NCBI GenBank assembly: GCA_963753385.1
Contig: CAVWCC010000013.1
Span: 62,001 to 126,000 of the forward strand
Length of the DNA stretch: 64,000 nucleotides
Origin: JALZKA01 sp963753385
GTDB lineage: Bacteria > Actinomycetota > Thermoleophilia > Solirubrobacterales > 70-9
Reading direction: 5' to 3'
Shown: positions 52,541-60,666 of the stretch, piece by piece
How the letters are laid out: each line of letters starts with the position of its first letter
How positions within the stretch are numbered: the first letter of the stretch is position 1
Program-made: the position numbers and the translations under genes
The notes under the pieces: model-generated
What the model was told of the DNA's origin: nothing
The model's database searches: none
Seen by the model: the letters and a program-made list of their open reading frames with translations, nothing else

Positions 52541-54142
52541 GTGGACGTTCGCGAGGCCACATTCGAGCTGCTTCGACGGCGGGGGATGACGACGATCTTC
52601 GGCAACCCGGGCTCGACCGAGCTGCCGATGCTCGCCGAGTTCCCCGACGACTTCCGCTACGTGCTCGGGCTTCAGGAGGCCGTGGCGGTCGGGATGGCCG
52701 ACGGCTACGCGCAGGCCGGCGGGAACGTCGGGCACGTCAACCTCCACACGGCGCCCGGGGTCGGCAACGGGATGGGGGCGATATTCAACGCCCAGGCGAA
52801 CCACACGCCGCTGCTGGTGACCGCGGGGCAGCAGGCCCGCGAGCTGATGACGATCCAGGCCAACCTGACGAACCGCGACGCCACCCGGATGCCGCACCCG
52901 CTGGTCAAGTGGAGCTACGAGCCGCCGCGCGCCGCCGACGTGCCCCTCGCGCTCGCCCGCGCGATTCACGTGGCCGACACCCCGGCCCAGGGCCCGGCCT
53001 TTGTCTCGATCCCGATGGACGACTGGGGAGTGGAGGTCCTGGAGGACGCGGCGAGGCACGCGATCGAGCGCACCGTCGCAACCGCCTCCGGGCCTGACCC
53101 CGACGCGATGGACGCGCTCGCCAAGGCGCTCGACGCCGCCTCGAACCCGGTCCTGGTTGCGGGCCCCGGCATCGACTCGGCCGGCGCCTGGGACGTCGCC
53201 GTCGCTCTGGCCGAGCGCCAGAAGCTGCCCGTGTTCGCGATCCCGGCGACGGGGAGCGGCCGGCTCGGGTTCCCCGAGAGCCACCCGAACTTCCGCGGGC
53301 TCCTGCCCCCCGCGATCGGCCCGGTCGCCGAGACCCTCAAGGGCCACGACCTGGTGCTGGTCGTCGGCTCGTCGGTGTTCCCGTACTACCCGAATATCCC
53401 GGGGGACCTCCTGCCCGACGGGGCCGAGCTGGTGCAGATCACGAGCGACCCGGACGAGGCCGCGCGAGCGCCGATGGGCAACGCGATCATCGGCGACGTC
53501 AAGCTCGCCCTGCTCCACCTCCTCGGCGCGGTCGGCGAGTCCGGTCGCGAACCCTCGGGAGAGCCCTGGCCTGAGGCCTTCGCGGGCGAGGATGCCGACC
53601 CGATCACCGGCACCGCGGCGATGAACGCCCTCGCCGAGGCGTTCCCCGAGGACGGCATCGTCGTGCTCGAGGCCCCGTCGTCGACGCTAGCCGCCCGCCA
53701 TCAGCTGAAGCTGTCGCGGCCGGGCAGCTACTACTTCGGCGCCGGCGGCGGCCTCGGGTTCGGGCTTGCCGCGGCGGTGGGCGTCCAGCTCGCCCAGCCG
53801 GACCGGCCCGTCGTCTGCGTCGTCGGCGAGGGGTCGGCGCAGTATGCGATCACCGCACTGTGGAGCGCGGCGGCGTACTCCGTTCCCCTGACCGTCCTCG
53901 TCCTGCGCAACGCCGAGTACGCGATCCTCAAATGGTTTGCGGACGTCGAGAGCGTGGATGGCGCCCCCGGGCTCGACCTGCCCTCCCTGAGCTGCATCGG
54001 CGTCGCAGAGGGCTACGGCGTCCCGGCGTCCGAGGTGACGGGGGGCCGCGACGAGCTGGCTGAGGCCCTGCGAGGGGCGATCGCGGCGGGCGAGCCGCGC
54101 CTCCTCGAGGTGCCGATCGCGCCCGGGATGTGGCTGGCCTAG
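52541..54142 (+). CDS. mdlC: Thiamine-diphosphate enzyme, benzoylformate decarboxylase-like
   Basis: A 533-residue ThDP enzyme. GNPGSTELPML puts Ser at residue 25, GLQEAVAVG puts the cofactor Glu at 46 and NLHTAPGVGNGMGA puts His at 69; these fall one position before Ser26, Glu47 and His70 of Pseudomonas benzoylformate decarboxylase. The diphosphate-binding motif is VVGEGSAQYAITALWSAA near 425. Such enzymes remove CO2 from aromatic or branched 2-oxo acids, giving an aldehyde. GTG 52541 follows a TAGGGT box. The next gene could produce the 2-oxo acid from a 2-hydroxy acid. Confidence 0.88.
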   Translation: MDVREATFELLRRRGMTTIFGNPGSTELPMLAEFPDDFRYVLGLQEAVAVGMADGYAQAGGNVGHVNLHTAPGVGNGMGAIFNAQANHTPLLVTAGQQARELMTIQANLTNRDATRMPHPLVKWSYEPPRAADVPLALARAIHVADTPAQGPAFVSIPMDDWGVEVLEDAARHAIERTVATASGPDPDAMDALAKALDAASNPVLVAGPGIDSAGAWDVAVALAERQKLPVFAIPATGSGRLGFPESHPNFRGLLPPAIGPVAETLKGHDLVLVVGSSVFPYYPNIPGDLLPDGAELVQITSDPDEAARAPMGNAIIGDVKLALLHLLGAVGESGREPSGEPWPEAFAGEDADPITGTAAMNALAEAFPEDGIVVLEAPSSTLAARHQLKLSRPGSYYFGAGGGLGFGLAAAVGVQLAQPDRPVVCVVGEGSAQYAITALWSAAAYSVPLTVLVLRNAEYAILKWFADVESVDGAPGLDLPSLSCIGVAEGYGVPASEVTGGRDELAEALRGAIAAGEPRLLEVPIAPGMWLA

Positions 54143-54145
54143 CTT

Positions 54146-54311
54146 GATGGCCGATTCCGGACACCCGCGCACGCGGATGGCGCACGGACACGCTTCGCCG
54201 GATCGCGCCCCGGCTCCTCGCCTGTACCAACCGGTACAGGCTTCGTCCCCGACGCACGCCCGGCTCGGTGCCGTGCACCCCCGCGCACACGCGTGTCCGG
54301 ACTCGGCCATC
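54146..54311. repeat. 166-bp concentric inverted repeat between the decarboxylase and the FAD/Fe-S gene
   Basis: The 150-bp gap holds two nested inverted repeats with nearly the same centre. The outer arms (54146-54164 and 54293-54311, 19 bases) match with one mismatch; the inner arms GCCTGTACC / GGTACAGGC (54220-54228, 54233-54241) are perfect with a four-base spacer. Between them the halves are also weakly similar when inverted. The right outer arm contains the GTG of the next gene. The inner palindrome looks like a dimeric repressor operator. Confidence 0.65.
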
Positions 54312-57100
54312 TAGACCGCGCCCCGGATTGGGTCGCGAAGGGAACGCCCGAGCCGCTGCGCTCGGACCTCGTCCGGATCGTCGGGGAGGACGGGGTCCTC
54401 GCCCGCGCCACCGACCTCGTCCGCTACGCGTCCGACGCCAGCCCGTACCGGCTGATCCCCCGGGCGGTCGTCCAGCCGCGCGACCCCGAGTCGGTCGCGG
54501 CCGTGATCGCCTACGGGCGGGAGCAGGGAATCCCCGTCACCTTCCGGGCCGGTGGCACCAGCCTGAACGGGCAGGGCCAGAGCGACGGGATCCTGGTCGA
54601 CGTCCGCCGCCACTGGCGTGGGGTGGAGGTGTTGGAAGACGGCGCCCGTGCCCGCGTGCGGCCGGGCACCGTCCTGGGCCACGCGAACCGCGTCCTCGCG
54701 CCGCACGGCCGCAAGCTCGGGCCCGATCCGGCGTCGACCGACATCGCGACGGTCGGCGGCGTGATCGCGAACAACTCCGGCGGCATGCGCTGTGGGACCA
54801 GGGCCGACTCCTACTCGACCGTCGCGGAGCTGACCCTCCTCCTGCCCTCCGGCACGCTTGTCGACACCGGCGCCGCCGGTGCCGAGGCCGAGTTCGAGCG
54901 GGCCGAGCCCGCGCTGGCCGCCGGGCTCGCCGAGATCCGCGACGAGATCCGTGCCGACGCCGAGCTCGTCGAGCGCATCCGCAGGAAGTTCGCGATCAAG
55001 AACACCACCGGCTACCGCCTCTGCGCGTTCCTCGACGCCGACGAGCCACTCCAGATCTTCCGGCGCCTCGTCGTCGGCTCCGAGGGGACGCTCGCGCTCA
55101 TCTGCGAGGCGGTGTTCGAAACGGTTCCAGTCCCGCCGCACACGACCACCGCCTGGCTCCACTTCCCGGGGATCGCGGAGGCGTGCGAGCCGGTGCCGCG
55201 GCTGGTCGAGCTGGGGGCGAGCGCCGTCGAGCTGATGGTGGCGCCGGCGCTGATGGTGGCGAGCATGAACATCCCCGGCACGCCGCCGGACTGGCAGCAG
55301 CTGCCGCCGGAATCGGCGGTGCTCCTGGTCGAGTTCGGCGCGTCCGACGACTCCGCTCTCGACTCGGGCGAGGCCGCGGCGCTCGCGGCCGTGGGGGAGG
55401 GGAACCTGATCCGAACGCCCGAGTGGCACCGGGACCCGGAGCGAGTCGAGCTGGACTGGCGCGTCCGCGAGGGGCTGCACGGGCTGATCGGCCGCCTGCG
55501 CCCGCCGGGCACGGCGCTGATCATCGAGGACGTTTGCGTCGAGCCCGCACGGATCGCGGAGGCGGCGGCGGACCTCCAGGCGCTCCTCGGCGAGCACGGC
55601 TTTCTCACCGGCGTCGCCGGCCACGCTTCCGCGGGGAACCTCCACTTCATGATCACCCCGGACTTCTCGACGGGCGAGGACCTGGAGCGCTACGAGGCGT
55701 TCATGGAGGGCCTGGTCGAGCTGGTCCTCGGCAAGTACGACGGGTCGCTGAAGGCCGAGCACGGCACCGGGATCAACATGGCTCCCTACGTAGCACGCGA
55801 GTGGGGCGAGCACGCGACCGAGCTGATGTGGCGTGCAAAGCGGCTCGCCGACCCGGGCGCGGTGCTCGCGCCGGGAGTGGTCTTGAACTCCGACCCCGGC
55901 GTGCACCTGCGCAACCTGGTCACCACACCGGAGATCGAGGAGGTCGCGAACCACTGCGTCGAGTGCGGGTTCTGCGAGCCGGCCTGCCCCAGCCGCGACC
56001 TGACCACGACCCCACGGCAGCGGATCGTGCTGCGCCGCGAGCTCGCCCGCCAGCCTGCGGGATCGCCGGTTGCTGTCGCGCTCGAGCGCGAGTACGTGTA
56101 CGACGGGTTGCAGACCTGCGCCGCGGACGGAACCTGCGCCCTCGCCTGCCCACTCTCGATCGACACGGGCAAGCTGGTGAAGGACCTGCGCATGCGCCGG
56201 CACTCCCGTGCCGCGACCGCAGTTGCCGGCCGCGCTTCGCGGCACTGGGTGTGGGTCGAGCGTCTCTCGCGCACCGGCCTTCGCGCCGGGCCGCTCGCTG
56301 CCCGGGTCGGCGGCGGCTCGCTGCCGCGGGCAGCGCCGCCGCTGCCCACGACGACCCGCGAGGGAGCGGCCGCCGTCTACTTCCCCTCGTGCACGAACCG
56401 GATCATGGGGCGCTCGAAGCGCGCAGGCCCCGGCCCGGCGTTGCCGAAGGCTCTCGTTGCCGTCTCCGAGAGGGCAGGGATGCCGGTCTGGGTTCCGCCC
56501 GGCCTCGCGGGCAACTGCTGCGGGGTGCCGTTCAGCTCGAAGGGCCATCGCGACGCCCACGCCGGGCTGGTCGCGCGCACCGTCGAATCGCTGTGGAGCT
56601 GGAGCGACGCCGGCGCGCTTCCGATCGTGAGCGACGCCAGCTCGTGCACCCTCGGGCTCAAGGCCGAGGCAGCCGACGCGTTACCGGACGACCTCCGCTC
56701 GAAGCACGCCCGGCTCGAGATCCTCGACTCGGTCGAATGGCTCGAGCGGCTCCTGCCGGAGCTGCCGCGTGCCCGCAGCTTCGAGCGGATGGCGGTGCAT
56801 CCCACGTGCGCGACGCGCCACCTCGGCCTCGCCCGGCGCCTCGAGGCGGTCGCCGGCGAGCTCGCCGACGAGGTCGTGGTCCCCGTGTCGGCGACGTGCT
56901 GCGGCTTTGCGGGCGACCGCGGGATGCTGCACCCGGAGCTGACCGCCTCGGCGACCGCTGACGAGGCACGCGAGCTGGCCGAGCGCGGGCCGTTCGACGC
57001 TTACGTCTCGACCAACCGGACCTGCGAGGTCGGCCTGGAGCGTGCGACAGGCGAGCCCTTCGGCTCGGTCGTCCTCGCGCTCGACGAGCTGACGCGGTAA
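54293..57100 (+). CDS. FAD- and 4Fe-4S-dependent 2-hydroxyacid dehydrogenase (D-lactate dehydrogenase/GlcD-like fusion)
   Basis: A 935-residue oxidoreductase in one frame. Residues 50-290 bind FAD (VTFRAGGTSLNGQGQSDGIL, VGGVIANNSGGMRCGT), followed by the GlcD C-terminal lobe with GTGINMAPYVAREWG. Two ferredoxin-type clusters follow near 555 and 605 (CVECGFCEPACP, CAADGTCALACP), then two Cys-rich CCG domains (AGNCCGVPFSSKGH; SATCCGFAGDRGML), as in GlcF/LutA subunits. It fuses dehydrogenase and electron-transfer subunits and would oxidise a 2-hydroxy acid into the respiratory chain. GTG 54293 lies inside the inverted repeat; no better start is visible. Confidence 0.9.
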   Translation: MSGLGHLDRAPDWVAKGTPEPLRSDLVRIVGEDGVLARATDLVRYASDASPYRLIPRAVVQPRDPESVAAVIAYGREQGIPVTFRAGGTSLNGQGQSDGILVDVRRHWRGVEVLEDGARARVRPGTVLGHANRVLAPHGRKLGPDPASTDIATVGGVIANNSGGMRCGTRADSYSTVAELTLLLPSGTLVDTGAAGAEAEFERAEPALAAGLAEIRDEIRADAELVERIRRKFAIKNTTGYRLCAFLDADEPLQIFRRLVVGSEGTLALICEAVFETVPVPPHTTTAWLHFPGIAEACEPVPRLVELGASAVELMVAPALMVASMNIPGTPPDWQQLPPESAVLLVEFGASDDSALDSGEAAALAAVGEGNLIRTPEWHRDPERVELDWRVREGLHGLIGRLRPPGTALIIEDVCVEPARIAEAAADLQALLGEHGFLTGVAGHASAGNLHFMITPDFSTGEDLERYEAFMEGLVELVLGKYDGSLKAEHGTGINMAPYVAREWGEHATELMWRAKRLADPGAVLAPGVVLNSDPGVHLRNLVTTPEIEEVANHCVECGFCEPACPSRDLTTTPRQRIVLRRELARQPAGSPVAVALEREYVYDGLQTCAADGTCALACPLSIDTGKLVKDLRMRRHSRAATAVAGRASRHWVWVERLSRTGLRAGPLAARVGGGSLPRAAPPLPTTTREGAAAVYFPSCTNRIMGRSKRAGPGPALPKALVAVSERAGMPVWVPPGLAGNCCGVPFSSKGHRDAHAGLVARTVESLWSWSDAGALPIVSDASSCTLGLKAEAADALPDDLRSKHARLEILDSVEWLERLLPELPRARSFERMAVHPTCATRHLGLARRLEAVAGELADEVVVPVSATCCGFAGDRGMLHPELTASATADEARELAERGPFDAYVSTNRTCEVGLERATGEPFGSVVLALDELTR

Positions 57101-57104
57101 CGGC

Positions 57105-57713
57105 CTAGTCGCGCGCGGGAAGCTCGGAGGGGGTGGGCGATCGCATGCCGTCGAGCACGATCGTCATGAACCGCTTCCAGGCCTTGCCGCCGATGAACGG
57201 TGCGGGGTGGTTCGTGGTCGTCCCGAGGCCGCACATCACCATCGGGACGTCCTCGGCTTCGAGGTCGGCGCGGATTGCGCCGGCGTCCTGCGCCCGGGTC
57301 AGGACCTCGCGGGTCAGCTCGAGGATGCCGACGCGCTCGGCGGCGTCGGCCATCACCGTGCCCCAGCCGCGCATCACGTCGGACAGCGCCTGGTCCGACG
57401 CCTGGAGCTCGGCGGCGCGCCAGAGGTAGCGCTCGAACGCGCGGCCGGCGTCGTCCTCGGCGAGCGCCTCGCGCGCGTACTCGGCGAGGGTGTCGAAGCG
57501 GTGGTCGGCCAGCGCCTCGATCAGGTCGTCCTTGTTGGGGAAATGGCGGTAGACGGTGCCGACCCCGACCTTCGCGGCCCGGGCGATCTCGTCCATCTGG
57601 GCGTCGAGGCCCTTCTTGCCCATCACCTTGCGCGCGGCCTGGATCACCGCCTCGCGGTTGCGAACGGCGTCGGCCCGTGGGGCCTTGGGAGTGGCGGTCG
57701 CCGGCGGTTTCAT
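57105..57713 (-). CDS. TetR-family repressor, likely of the divergent exporter
   Basis: A 202-residue regulator. AVIQAARKVMGKKGLDAQMD with EIARAAKVGVGTVYRHFPNKDDLIEAL in two pieces form the helix-turn-helix at residues 20-70. ATG 57713 is chosen over the open upstream frame because the longer form would cover the operators. It diverges from a DHA2 exporter across 155 bp that contains two copies of a palindrome. The C-terminal domain is similar to SACE_7040-type ligand domains. Confidence 0.92.
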   Translation of the reverse strand: MKPPATATPKAPRADAVRNREAVIQAARKVMGKKGLDAQMDEIARAAKVGVGTVYRHFPNKDDLIEALADHRFDTLAEYAREALAEDDAGRAFERYLWRAAELQASDQALSDVMRGWGTVMADAAERVGILELTREVLTRAQDAGAIRADLEAEDVPMVMCGLGTTTNHPAPFIGGKAWKRFMTIVLDGMRSPTPSELPARD

Positions 57714-57772
57714 CGTCGCTTGTCGCTTTCGCAGTCGGTCGTTCGTCCTATTGGTGAACCCGGAATGCAAAC

Positions 57773-57815
57773 GGAATCCGAGTTCCGTATAGTGTCTAAG
57801 CGGAACCGGAGTTCC
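57773..57815. promoter_or_regulatory. Twin TetR operators between the repressor and exporter genes
   Basis: GGAATCCGAGTTCC (57773-57786) and GGAACCGGAGTTCC (57802-57815) are two near-identical palindromes with centres 29 bp apart. AT-rich -10-like hexamers lie right beside them: TATAGT (57788-57793, plus) and TATAAT on the minus strand (57822-57827). A bound repressor would cover both promoters. Confidence 0.7.
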
Positions 57816-57868
57816 AGTTCCATTATACGCATAGGTCAAGCGACACAACATCAGAGCAGGAGGACGAC

Positions 57869-59320
57869 ATGACAGACAGACAGGAATACATGGACCGGAG
57901 GTGGATCGCGCTGGCGCTCCTGTGCATCGCGCAGTTCGTCGTCGTCCTCGACGCCTCGATCGTGAACGTCGCGCTGCCGACGATCGGCGAGTCGCTCACG
58001 TTCTCGCAGGAGAACCTCTCCTGGGTCGTGAACGCATACGTCCTCACCTTCGGCGGCTTCCTGCTGCTGGGCGGCCGCCTGGCCGACCTGCTCGGCCGCC
58101 GCCGGGTGTTCATCGGCGGGCTCATCCTCTTCGCCGCGGCCTCGCTCGTCGGCGGCTTCGCCGAGTCTGAGGCCACGCTGATCGCCGCTCGCGCGGTTCA
58201 GGGCCTCGGCGCCGCGCTGCTCTCGCCGGCGGCCCTATCGATCGTCACGACGACCTTCTCGGACGGCGCCGAGCGCAACAAGGCGCTGGGCCTCTGGGGC
58301 GCGGTCGCCGGATCCGGTGGCGCCGCGGGCGTGCTGCTCGGCGGGATCCTCACCGAGTACGTCGGCTGGGAGTGGGTCCTGTGGGTCAACGTGCCGATCG
58401 GGATCGCCGCAGCGGTGATCGCCCCGCGCCTGATCCTCGAGAGCCGTGCCGACCACGAGACCCGTTACTTCGACGCCGCGGGTGCCGTCAGCGTGACGGC
58501 CGGTCTCTCCGTCCTCGTCTACGCGCTGGTCGAGGCGCCGGACGCGGGCTGGGGCTCCGGCCAGACGATCGGGCTCCTCGCGCTCGCCGCCGGCTTGCTC
58601 GCCGCGTTCGTCGCGGTCGAGCTGCGCTCGAAGTCCCCGCTGATGCCGTTCTCGATCTTCCGCAATCGCACCCTCACCGGGGCGAACGTGGTCGGGGTCC
58701 TGACTGGGGCGTCGCTGTTCAGCATGTTCTTCTTCATCTCGCTCTATATGCAGAACGTGCTGGGCTTCAGCGCGATCGAGGCCGGGCTCGCGTACCTGCC
58801 GCTCGCCGTCTCGATCATCATCGCGGCCGGCGTCGCGTCGCAACTCGTCACCCGGGTCGGGTTCAAGCCGATCCTCGCGACGGGGATGCTGCTCATCTCC
58901 GGCGGTCTGCTCTGGTTCGGCCAGATCTCGGTCGGCGGCAGCTTCGTGGCCGACGTCCTCGGCCCGTCGCTCCTGGCCGCGGTCGGCCTCGGGTTCGCGT
59001 TCGTCCCGCAGACGATCGCAGCCGTCAGCGGCGTTGCCGACCGCGAGGCCGGTCTCGCCAGCGGGCTGATCAACACGTCGCAGCAGATCGGTGGCGCGCT
59101 GGGGCTCGCGATCCTCTCGTCGGTCGCCTTCTCGACGATCGGCGACCTGGCTGCGACCGGCGACACCGGGCCCGCGGCCCTGACCGAGGGCTACGCCGAC
59201 GCCTTCATGGTCGGCGCCGGCATCGCTCTGCTGGGCGTGATCGCGACGATGTTCCTGATCCGCGGCCGTGACAGCAAGGCGCACACCGAGATCGGCGCGG
59301 CGGAGCCGGTCGAGGCGTAA
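57869..59320 (+). CDS. DHA2-family (EmrB/QacA) MFS drug exporter
   Basis: A 483-residue transporter with about fourteen helices. LCIAQFVVVLDASIVNVALP is the helix 1 motif, LLLGGRLADLLGRRRVF the loop signature and GSGGAAGVLLGGILTEYVGW antiporter motif C. ATG 57869 follows gcaggagg. It is the second DHA2/TetR pair in the window; the two exporters belong to one family but are not recent duplicates. A strong hairpin follows the stop. Confidence 0.93.
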   Translation: MTDRQEYMDRRWIALALLCIAQFVVVLDASIVNVALPTIGESLTFSQENLSWVVNAYVLTFGGFLLLGGRLADLLGRRRVFIGGLILFAAASLVGGFAESEATLIAARAVQGLGAALLSPAALSIVTTTFSDGAERNKALGLWGAVAGSGGAAGVLLGGILTEYVGWEWVLWVNVPIGIAAAVIAPRLILESRADHETRYFDAAGAVSVTAGLSVLVYALVEAPDAGWGSGQTIGLLALAAGLLAAFVAVELRSKSPLMPFSIFRNRTLTGANVVGVLTGASLFSMFFFISLYMQNVLGFSAIEAGLAYLPLAVSIIIAAGVASQLVTRVGFKPILATGMLLISGGLLWFGQISVGGSFVADVLGPSLLAAVGLGFAFVPQTIAAVSGVADREAGLASGLINTSQQIGGALGLAILSSVAFSTIGDLAATGDTGPAALTEGYADAFMVGAGIALLGVIATMFLIRGRDSKAHTEIGAAEPVEA

Positions 59321-59329
59321 CCCCCAACC

Positions 59330-59381
59330 CGCCGAACGTCCCGGAGTGCCCTCCATAGGGTGTACCCCGGGACGTTCGGCG
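59330..59381 (+). terminator. Long hairpin after the exporter gene
   Basis: A perfect 15-bp stem (59330-59344 with 59367-59381) starts ten bases past the exporter stop. The 22-base interior holds a second small stem CCCT-CCAT-AGGG. No T-run follows. It probably ends the exporter transcript; the length and perfection also suggest a dispersed palindrome. Confidence 0.6.
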
Positions 59382-59417
59382 CAGGGCGGGAGCGCTCGCT
59401 AGGGTTGCGCGTCCCCG

Positions 59418-60638
59418 ATGGACGCCGAGCTCGACACCGCCGCCGATGGGATTCCCGCGCCGCCCGCGGAAACGCTTCGCGAGGTGATCGAGCGCCTGGC
59501 CGCGATCGAGCGGCCGCCGTGCTCGCCCGGCGAGCGCGAGGCCGCGGAGTGGCTGGCCGCGCGGCTCCGGGCGGCGGGGGTGGAGGAGATCGCGCTCGAG
59601 GACGAGCCGAGCTGGGGCACGTTCCCGCCCAACACCACGGGCCTCAGCGCGCTCGGCGCCGCCGGCGCGGCGCTGACGCTTGCCGGCCGCCGCGTGCTCG
59701 GCGGCACGCTCTCTGCGGTCGCGCTCGCGGGCTTCATCGACGAGATCCAGAACGGGCCGCGGGTCCTGCGGCGCGCGATCCGCCGCGAGCAGACGACCGT
59801 CAACCTCGTCGCCCGGCTCGGCGATCCCGGCGCCCCCCGCACACTGGTGGTCCTTGCCCACCACGACGCGGCGCAGACCGGCTTCATGTTCGACCAGACC
59901 GCCGTCGCCGCGTTCCACGAGCGCTTCCCTCAGGTGATCCCCAACATCAAGACCCAGCCGCCGCAGTGGTGGGGCGCCCTGGCCGGGCCGCTAGCCGGGC
60001 TGGTGGCCGCGCTGAGCGACCGGCGCGGACCCGCCAAAGCCGGCGTCTTCCTCGGGCTCGCGAGCGCCGCGGTCCTCGGCGACATGTGGCGAAGCCGGGT
60101 CGTCCCCGGCGCGAACGACAACCTCTCGGCGGTGGGCTGCCTGGTCGCACTGGCCGAGATGCTCCGCGACCGCCCCCTCCAGGGCCTTCGCGTCTGGCTC
60201 GTCTCGGCCGGCGCCGAGGAGACGCTCCAGGATGGAATCCGCGCGTTCATGGCGCGGCACCGCTCCGAGCTGCCGCCCCGATCCACCTACTTCATGAACC
60301 TCGATACCGTGGGCTCGCCGCGGCTGGTCCTGCTCGAGGGCGAGGGGCCGGTCTGGATGGAGCACTTCGACGAGGGCTTTCGCGACCGCGTCTTCGGCCT
60401 CGCGCAGCGCCACGGCTTGAACCTCGAGCGCGGCTTCCGCGCCCGTGCCTCGACCGACGCCGTGATCCCGCACCGCGACGGCTACCCGATCGCCAGCATC
60501 AGCTCGGTCAACGACTACCACTACCTCACGCACTACCACCTGCCCTCCGACGTCCCGGAGAACCTGCACTGGGACACGGTCGCGGAGGCGAGCCGGCTCG
60601 CCTACGCGGTCGCGGAGGACCTCGCGAGCGCCGACTGA
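59418..60638 (+). CDS. M28-family zinc peptidase with hydrophobic insertions
   Basis: A 406-residue aminopeptidase-like protein with the M28 zinc residues: LAHHDAAQTG (His, Asp), VVPGANDNLSAVGCLVALAE (bridging Asp), SAGAEETLQDG (Glu pair), FMNLDTVGSP (Asp) and HYHLPSDVPENLHWD (His). Hydrophobic stretches near 78-107 and 190-225 are unusual for soluble M28 enzymes and may anchor it to the membrane. No signal peptide is seen. ATG 59418 lies 12 bases after TAGGGT (59400-59405). Confidence 0.87.
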   Translation: MDAELDTAADGIPAPPAETLREVIERLAAIERPPCSPGEREAAEWLAARLRAAGVEEIALEDEPSWGTFPPNTTGLSALGAAGAALTLAGRRVLGGTLSAVALAGFIDEIQNGPRVLRRAIRREQTTVNLVARLGDPGAPRTLVVLAHHDAAQTGFMFDQTAVAAFHERFPQVIPNIKTQPPQWWGALAGPLAGLVAALSDRRGPAKAGVFLGLASAAVLGDMWRSRVVPGANDNLSAVGCLVALAEMLRDRPLQGLRVWLVSAGAEETLQDGIRAFMARHRSELPPRSTYFMNLDTVGSPRLVLLEGEGPVWMEHFDEGFRDRVFGLAQRHGLNLERGFRARASTDAVIPHRDGYPIASISSVNDYHYLTHYHLPSDVPENLHWDTVAEASRLAYAVAEDLASAD

Positions 60639-60651
60639 ATCCGCTCAGGCG

Positions 60652-60657
60652 TATGCT
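60652..60657 (+). promoter_or_regulatory. Candidate -10 box TATGCT for the FG-GAP gene
   Basis: TATGCT ends nine bases before ATG 60667; the M28 stop lies just upstream at 60638. No ribosome binding site is present, again fitting a near-leaderless start. Confidence 0.45.
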
Positions 60658-60666
60658 GGCTCGCGT

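Noticed and set aside
54325..54345. GTCGCGAAGG sequence resembling the start of the two-hairpin element
   Set aside because: It lacks both stems and is ordinary coding sequence of the FAD/Fe-S protein (VAKGTPEP).
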